A stretch of 38,741 nt of DNA from Candidatus Woesearchaeota archaeon (GTDB lineage Archaea > Nanobdellota > Nanobdellia > Woesearchaeales > ARS49). The notes below the pieces were generated by a model. That model did no database searches. It was not told the origin of the DNA and saw only the letters and a program-made list of their open reading frames with translations. Location of the stretch: contig NYZT01000027.1 of NCBI GenBank assembly GCA_002687275.1, positions 1 through 38,741 of the forward strand, in the 5' to 3' direction. Every line of letters begins with the position of its first letter. Position 1 is the stretch's first letter. Of the stretch, positions 1 through 9,000 are shown piece after piece. The translations under genes were made by a program, and so were the position numbers.

Positions 1-1
1 C

Positions 2-3000
2 GAGGGCAAGTGCGTCACAAAAGACGACTGTGGCGGCGTTGTCTGCCCCGCAGATGAGGAATGCGTCGAAGATGTTTGCGTGCCTGGCTGTAAAGAAACA
101 GAGACTCGTTGTGGCGACTCATGCTGCAACAAGGGCCAAGAATGCTTTGCTGGTAGCTGTATCAACAAGCCATGCCCCACACTAAAAGGAGGCAGGCCCA
201 CCACAGAATGTGAAGGCACGTGCTGTGGGCCTAATGAACTATGCGAAGCCGGAAGATGCAAGCCACTGTGTGGACAGGTAGGCAACAGCCCTGCCTCCCT
301 TTTCCCTTCACCCACCGGAGGCATGATTACGGGGATGGGTATTTTTGATCCTGTAGAAATGAAAGTGGTCTACACTGACAAGAATACGGGCGCTCCCATC
401 GCAGGCATCCCTGTAGAAGTGCACGAGGTTGAGAACTCCGCCCAAGCAGTCCCTATACGAACCTCTCGCTACTCCACAAAATCTGACGGAAGCGTTACTG
501 CCTCAGAAACACGATCAAAACTAGGCAGTGCGTTCTGGTTTGTCACAAAAGCTTCTAGCCATGTTATCAACCCTCTCCTTATCAGTCCGACAGGCGGACG
601 AGTTTCCCAATCCCAAAGCCTAGCCAAGACCGCCGGTGAACGCTTTGATACTGGCGTCTTAAAGATAACGACCTACACCAAGAATGATGGTGAGGTGGAA
701 AGATTGCGCGCAAAAGTAACCTACTTTACCAGAGATGGTCAAGAATCTTCTATAACGGCAAACGCTAACGGAATTGCAAAACTCATCTACAAGTGGGATG
801 CAAAAAACGAAATCATCAATGGAAAAAAGCTCAGATCCAATAGATTCCCCCGCCAGATACCTTCGGGACAAGTCAGAATAGAAATGCCCGGATTCAAAAC
901 CCGAACAATAGGTGCGGGAATGTTTTTGGGCAAGGAAAGCAAGGCTAATATTAATCTTGAAAAAGAGACTGCTTCCAAACCCTCCCCCCCAACCCCGCCT
1001 CCCACGCCTCCGCCACCGCCGGTTCCCACTCCCCCGCCTAGTCCTGTGCCGGAGATTCCGCCGCCTCACCTTCCAGAATTTGTTCCTGGACCAAGCATGT
1101 GCATAGTCCCAGCAGGTAACTCTGTTCCCAAATCAAAATGTGGGCTGGATGAGAATTTCGTGCTAGCAGGCTTTGAGGATTGGGAGCAAGTAACCGAGGG
1201 TGCTGGAAGTGTAGAACATACAGGAGGAAAACTTCGTGTGAATATGCAAAGTAGCGGGGGCTGGCGACCTGTAGGTCTCAAGAGAACGCTCCCCTACCCT
1301 ATGCACGATTTTGCAGTCTCCGTGAACACCCAAGGAGATTTCAAAGGAGGAGGAAGCCAGCGAGGCCAAATTATTCTTAAGGATGCCTGCGGCAAAAAGT
1401 TCACCTTACAAATCGGAAGAGATGTTGGCAAGACCTGGAAAGGAGAGGTGTGCAACCCTAGTTGTGGACATACTGAGACACGATACACTGGCGAGCCCCT
1501 TCTTTACATTTTCACGAGAAAGGGAGAAGCCTTTACCATAACCGAGAACGGCAACCAGATTTACAACGGCAAACTAAACATCGGTAGGTTGGCAAGCGTC
1601 CAACTCAGCGCGGCAGCTGCTAACGGGGCCGGAGCGTACAAAGTTGACTTTGACTATATCAAAGTAGTGGGAACATGCACGACCGAGCCAGGCTGTGATT
1701 GCGAAAACTTTGGTTCTCCACCTCCGCCTCCACCTCCGCCACCTCCGCCAGATCCTGAGCCTATGCTCGAAGAATGCGCAACGTTCCCTGACGGAACACA
1801 AACTACGGCATGCGGTGACACGTGCTGCACGGCCAATGAAGAGTGCAACCAGGGAGTGTGCGAGCCAAAATGTGACATTCAAACTACAGACTGCCCTGTG
1901 CTCCCTGGCAACAGACCCACAACAAAATGCGGCAACACCTGCTGTGGGCCCAACCACCAATGCAAGGAGGGAGTGTGCGTCAGCGGTTGTCCAGGACCGC
2001 CTGAGCCCCCTGTACCTCTCGATTGTGGCGGTGTCTGTCCGAACTATAACCGAGGCTGGCACAGCGGCGCGGCTGCCCCAACAAGCCTGCCGCAAAGTAG
2101 AGTTGGCATCAGTGTTGCCACATCCAAGAACAAGATAGCTGTTGGTGCGGTGCATAACAGAACAAGCGCCCCCTACCCCGCTAATGTCTACGTGTACGAG
2201 CGTACTAACCCGCTGCTTACCCCAACCAACGTGTGGCCCACCCCTCCGCAGTCTTACGTTGATGCAAAAGGTCCGATGTTTACCCCCTATTCGTACCGAG
2301 GTAGCGGTGCGCCTGCGAGTATAGGTAGGAGGCTATCGATGTACTTAAGACTACGCAAGGACGCATTCCGTCATGCTGAGACACTAGAACCTCCTGGTGA
2401 GAGCTATGAGCTGTTCGGTCAAGCAGTAGTCATGCACGGCGACACACTTGTCGTTGGAGCTCCAAACAGCGATGCTGCTGGACTTCCTGGTGCGGCATAC
2501 GTCTACCGCAAGAATGCCGATGGTTGGCAGATGGCCCAAAAGCTCGAGCCTGATGAGTCAGTCCACGCAGCCTTGTTTGGCAGCTCGCTTGCCTTTGACG
2601 GCAACACCCTGCTCGTGGGAGCCGTCAACAAATTGTTTGATCCTTTGAACCTGCACTGCCTGCCTGGCTTCAACTATGGGGCGGTGTACGTGTACGACGC
2701 CAACATGGAGTTTGTCCAAAAACTGGTGAGCCCGATACCACAAACCGAAGACTTTTATGGCAGCGCGCTGGACGTGGATGATGATCTTATCGCCATCGGA
2801 GCCCACGGCCAAGACTCCGTTGAGATCGATCAAGGGGCGGTGTTCGTGTACCAAAAGGTGGGCAGCCAATGGGGCCTGCACAGTCGAGTGGTTAACGCCA
2901 ATCTCACCAAAGGTGCATGGTTTGGCGCGAGTCTAGATCTCCTGGACAGAACACTTATCGTGGGCGCGCCAAGACACGCGATGGCGTACCGCAGTGAATG

Positions 3001-6000
3001 GAAACGTGACATGGGACACGTCTCAGAGTATCGCATACGAGACACATTCACGCTACTATACCGGGATTTCGAACCCCCAAGAACGTGCACCTATCCTCTG
3101 TTGTTTGGATGGAGCGTGGCCACTAACGGAAGCAAAACGTTTGTAGGAGCAAAAGCAGCAAAAGAAGATAATGGCCTGGTGTTTATCGTCAAGCATCCTG
3201 AAACAGGCGCTCTTGATCTTTCCAAGGAGTTACTCGGCAGCCAGGCAGACTACGGACCATTCGATCCGGAAGAGATCGCTAGCTTCCCGCGCCTAATAAC
3301 GGAAAGCACCCCTGTCCACTTCGGCCACGCGCTCAGCTTGGACGAGATGCTCGTGGTGGGCGCCCCCCTAGCCGGAAAGGACGAAGAGGGCGCAGCCTTC
3401 GTCTTTGCCGACGAGTTTGACAGGCATTGGGTGGATGTGGTACCGTCCGGAACCGAGCTCCTGACCGTGCTCCCCGAAGAGACGGATCAGGCAATTCCTG
3501 AGACAGAAGGTAACATGGTAACCGGGGCAGGCATCATCGACTTCTTTGAAAACTTATTCACAGGAGATCCAGGAAAGAAAGACTTCTTTGGTCCAGATGA
3601 TGATCCCTTTGCTGGCGAGCCTACAGTCGCACCCTTTACCCCCACGCCTCCGAATATCGACGACGGGCCTGCGCCTGTCAACGCTCCTGCAGACACCTGT
3701 CACTTCCCACAGTCTCCAGAACCCGCATGCAAATCTACGTGCATGGTAGATTGCGAAAACTGGAAATCAAAACTCGACCAATACGACGTCACGGTCATGC
3801 ACCAGCAATGTCTTGACGATTGTGATTCGGTGAGCGGAGAGGCCTGCGCTGACGAAAACAGGCAAAAATGTCAAGACATAACTGACGACGCAACTGCCAA
3901 AGTGGCAAAACTCAAACAACGTGTTGATAGCTATTGTCAGAGCGAAAGCGCAAGATGCGAAAACAGCTGCTGTGGCTGTGCTTCGGATAAGACCAAGTGT
4001 GGTCAGACCTGCTGCGATCAAGGAAGCACGTGTATGGCAGGAAAATGTTCTAGTCCTCCACCAGCTCCACCAGCACCTGAGGCATCATTGCTTCCTCGGT
4101 TCTGTGCACCACGATTCACAGGAGACCAACAGTTCTACTGTGGCCAATCCCTGACCGGCGTAGACACTGTTCCCATCAAAAAAGCTCTCGATGCCGGAGA
4201 CCTAACCAAACTAACCAACCTCGTGAAGTACGAATGTTGCGAGCCACCAAAACAATGCAAAGACAAGTCATCCTTCCAGGCACGCTGTGAGGCACCACCA
4301 GAATGCCAACCCGACGAGACCAAATGTCAGGATATAGAATACTCTACGTGCGTGGCAGGTAGGTGGGAGTCCCAAGGAATATTCCTAGGTCATTGTGGCG
4401 TTGATTGTGTTCCAGGAGATAACCTGTGCTCGCCTGCAAATGCTTACATAGAATGTGACAGTGTTGGCAAGTGGAAAAATCACGGACTCCAGTCCGGAAA
4501 ATGCGGCGTGGCTTGCTTGGTAGGAGAAAAGTCGTGTGTAATGGGCGAGTTGTACGAGTGCTTGAATACCAACATCTTCCAGCCAAGAGGCTTTGTTCAA
4601 GGAGAGTGCGGCACTGAATGCGACCCCGGAACAACCGGCTGTGAAGGCAGAACAGTCACTATGTGTGATGATCAAGGCAAGTGGACCAACCAAGGAACCA
4701 CGGCGGGCATGTGCGGTGAGCCGCTGACCTCTACACCTCCTCAGCCTCCACCCGGGCCACCTGGACCTTCTGATGACTCAGGATCATCTACTGGAGGGCC
4801 AGGACGATCCACTGATGGATCATGCACCCAAGACGAGTGCAGAGGCCAAGAACACTGGCAGTGCCTGGACGGAGAACTAATCCAAAGAGGATTCATCAAA
4901 GACAAGTGTGGAGTAAAGTGCTCTCCCGGCCAAGAGGCTTGCCAGGGAACCGAACTCTACAAATGTAACGACCAGCGAACATGGGAAAACCTTGGCATTC
5001 GCTTTACGGTATGTGGCAACCTTTGCACGCCTGGCCAAGAGAAGTGTGACGGTAGCATATTCCTAAAGTGCAACAACAACTGGAAGTTTGAAAACCTAGG
5101 ACCCCAACCAGGCAAGTGTGGCGTACCCGGACCCGAGGCCGGCAACGGCTCGATCATGTCTGGTGGCACGGGCTGTGCCTGTCCTGCAGACAGGCCGCTA
5201 CCGACACCTGGAACGCCAGCGTGCCCAAGATTCCCCGACGGTACAGAAACATGGCCGTGCGGTGACGTGTGCTGCGTGGAAGGTGAGAGCTGTGTTGAGG
5301 GCCAGTGCACCATGGAATGCCCGGAGTACGATGAAGATCCTCCTAAGACCTGCCCAGCAAATAAAGAAGCTGCAGAAAAAGAAGTGGGTGAGTACTTCCT
5401 GAAAGAATGCAATCAGTGCCCTGTGCTTCCAGGAGGAAGATTGACTATCTTATGTGGCAATGATTGTTGTGGTCCGAACGAGCGATGCATACGAGGTAGT
5501 TGCAAGCCTGCGTGCACGGCAAACCTAGGTGGAGGGGCGAGCCTGGTGAACGTGATCAACATCGTCAAGTACACCCAGAAGACAAACTACACCCAAGTGT
5601 TCCAAAACGTCGTCAACGTAACCCAGGTACAAAACTTCACCCAGGTACACAACGTCACCCAGGGCTGCGGAGAGGTGCCGGTGAGCGTGTTGGAGATGCC
5701 CGGAAGAATTCCTGTCCAGGGCCTAAAGGTAGAAGCAATCGACTTTATTGGGTTGTCAGCGCATGAAAGGAACGTGGCCGATTCAAAAGTGACGAACTCT
5801 CTTGGACGGGCCACCCTATTCCCTTGTGGGGCTAGCCGTTTCATTATTGAAACACAGCCGCGAATATTTAGCAAGAGCTTCGGGTTTGCCGCTCCAGGCA
5901 AGAAAATAAAAGAAGTGAACCTCTTCGTCCGTCGACCTATCGAAGGCACCACCGCAGAGACAAGCAAGATCACGGTACACGTTGATGCAGACTTTAGATC

Positions 6001-9000
6001 TGGCGTCCAACGATTTGTCCAACCCTTCAAAGGCGTTAAAGTAACGCTCAAAAATGTCCGATTCCCTACCGGAGTCAAACTACGAGAGCTTGCTGAAAAA
6101 GTAACAGATGAAAACGGCAACGTCACATTCCTCGTGGGCTTTGGCCCGGATCACATAGTGATCGATGGGAAAAAGATACTTTCCACCAAAGTCATCCAAG
6201 AAATGGACGAAAGAATAGTCTTTTCATTGTTGGCCACGAAAGAAGTGGGCGCTCGCCAACGAAAAGACTCCATAACCGTGAAATTGCCCATGCACGGAGA
6301 TTTCGTTGAGGCAAGAGTGGCTCTGAACACCGAACCAAAAACTGACAAGGGCCGGGTAGAGATACGCAAAGAACAAAAAGATCCTACGCTGGAAGATCTT
6401 GTCATAACCGTCCAAGGGCCCGGAAACAAGCCGCTAACCGGAGCACTCATCAAGGTCTACCGTGGTGACGTGCTAGTAACCCGAAGAGTGATGAGCGATA
6501 GACTACCCATAACCGTGACCCTTCCTGAAGGCAAATATAGGGTGGTTGCAGAAGCTGGTGATTATAAGAACGCGGAGATGAACGCGTCCATCCAAAAAAG
6601 GTTTGGCAAACTACGCGGAAAGCGTGTGATCCTCAGGCTGACAGAGAGCACCATTCCCTCACTGACCGGACTACTCATCAGACCACTAGAGCCCTCTCCC
6701 TTGACCCTGTTGGTAAAGAAACGACAGGGTAACAAGGTAACCGGACTAGGAGTCTTTGACTTCTTGGAAAACCTGTTTACGGTTGATCCTGGGGCAAAAT
6801 CCTTCTTTGGCACAGACAACGATCCGTTTGTGGATGAACCAGAGATCACACCTCCCTCCATGTCCATTTCTGCAGCGACGAGGATAATGCGCAACTGTGA
6901 AGAACCTGACATCCCCTGTGGAGGTTCCTGCTGCAACTGGGAAACACAAGCATGCAAGGCGGGTACGTGTGTACCGACGGCGTTAGCAGATAACCTGGCC
7001 TGGACAGAAACACCGCCTCCACCAATAAAGTCAGACACGGACGAGTGCGTCGAACTGTACACGCACCAAGGGCCCATCCCTGTGAGTGGGGGTAAGATCT
7101 TAGTGAAAGCGGGAACCCATGGAGACAAGGCCTGCCAGTACCGCGCAAACCTCCACTGTAACTGCGTCAGAAAAGGAACAGGCGAGTGCAACATAAAGTG
7201 CAACCAGCACATAGAAAGCGTCACGATAACAGGCACTCCGCCCCTAAACTACCAAGAACGTGCTGGCTGGCGCCAAGAATACATAGCCAGCTGTGGATTC
7301 TGCGAGGACAAAAAGCAAGTAAGCGAGGACAGGCCTATCGACACCTGTCCTACTGACGCAAACTTTGGCAAGCCACTAGCTCTTGATCCGGCCTCCTGGG
7401 GTAAGACACAGCCAAAGTATGGCTTCCGCGTACGCTCTGAAACCAACGTGTTAGAAATCAAACGCTTTGGATACGCAGAAGATCCTAACGTCATCCTCTA
7501 CCGAACGCTTACTGATCCTTTAGCAGACTTCAGGCTCAAGGGCAGCGTTTACGCAGTCTTTGATGGCAAACCAGTACGCGCCACCATCGTCGTCATGGAC
7601 GCAGGCGGAAGTGAGCACGCTATAGAGATAGGCAACTACCGACGCTCGCATGGAAGAACAAGACTCCTCCGTGGAGAACGAACCGGCGGCGGGTATGAAA
7701 GCGAAGCGTGGCAACACTACGTTATTGAGAAGAAAGGAAGCACGATCAAAGTGTACGAAGTCGTGGATGGCGTGGAAAAGGCTATCCAACAAATCGGCAG
7801 CAAGATTGGCGCTTTGAAGCGCATCGAACTCCGTACCTACCAAGAGGGTCTAGGCAACGTAGCACGGTTTAAGGACTTCCACCTCTCCGGCATTTGCGCG
7901 CCGCCAGTAGAGGACGTGCTCCCGATCATCGATGTCTGTGGTAGTAAAGGAACATGGACTGTGGACAAAGGAGAGCATAGTGCGATCCAGGCCCAAGGCG
8001 GTCGCATCCGTATAGAAACCGTTGGTGGCCTAGATGGCTCAACCTTCACTCACGAGCTTACCAAACCACTCATTGACTTTGACATTAGCTGGAATTCCCA
8101 GGCAGACTTTGGTTATGCAATCCCCCGTCGTGGACGCAAAAGCATGCTCACCGTAGAGGACGAGCAAGGCAGGAAGTACAGCTACGGCCTCAACCAATAC
8201 ACGTACTTCCATGGCCGCACACCACACAACAAGCAAGCGGTGGTGCACATATGCACTCCCTTTGATTGTAAAACAAACTGGAAAGACTACGACGGCAGCG
8301 TGATACGTTACCGCTTGGTAAAGAAGGGCAGCACGTTTATCCTATACGTGAACGGCGAGGAAGCAAACAGGCAAGGGGCCCAATTCTTCAAACTAAAGAA
8401 GATATCCCTAAACGCCCACGCGTGGGGAGGCTCGCCACCTTTCACTGCATGGTTCGATGGTCTAACCGTTAAGGGACTCTGCGAGTCAGAACCGCCACTA
8501 CCTGATATTGACTTCTGTGGCAATCGCGGTGGTCCAAACAATGGCTGGGTTACTGATGATAAACGTGCAATACTGAACAAGGACGAAGGAGCCCTACGCA
8601 TTGACACCAATTCAGGAATGGACGAAGCCCTCCGCCTAACACGCGAGCTCAAAACGCCACTCACCGACTTTGCCGTGTTTGGCCGCATCCGCATGGATCT
8701 TGGATTGCGACACATTGGGGACAGCAAGAAAGTAGCCATAGAAGCCTATGACGACACAGGAAAAGCGGTCTCCATAGGGCCTGGACAAAGCGTACGGCGA
8801 CATGGACGAACAAGGCATGTCTATCCCTTCCAGTACCAAGGCTGCAACCAGCAAAAGTGCATCCAACACTCAGGTGAGCTCACTGATGATTACGTAGACT
8901 ACGTCATCCGGCGTAAGGATGGCAAGACATACCTCATCATAGATGGTAAGATGACGGGCGATCAACGATTAGTCCTGGACAATCTTAAAACGGTCAAGAT

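Noticed and set aside
80-82. GTG at 80 as start of the giant CDS
   Set aside because: Reading frame and the Cys-module pattern continue upstream to the window edge.
984-1760. Poly-Pro-encoding tracts (cct/ccg/cca repeats) as phase-variable microsatellites
   Set aside because: Codons are mixed and the tracts are in-frame triplets, so slippage would change only linker length; more simply flexible interdomain linkers.
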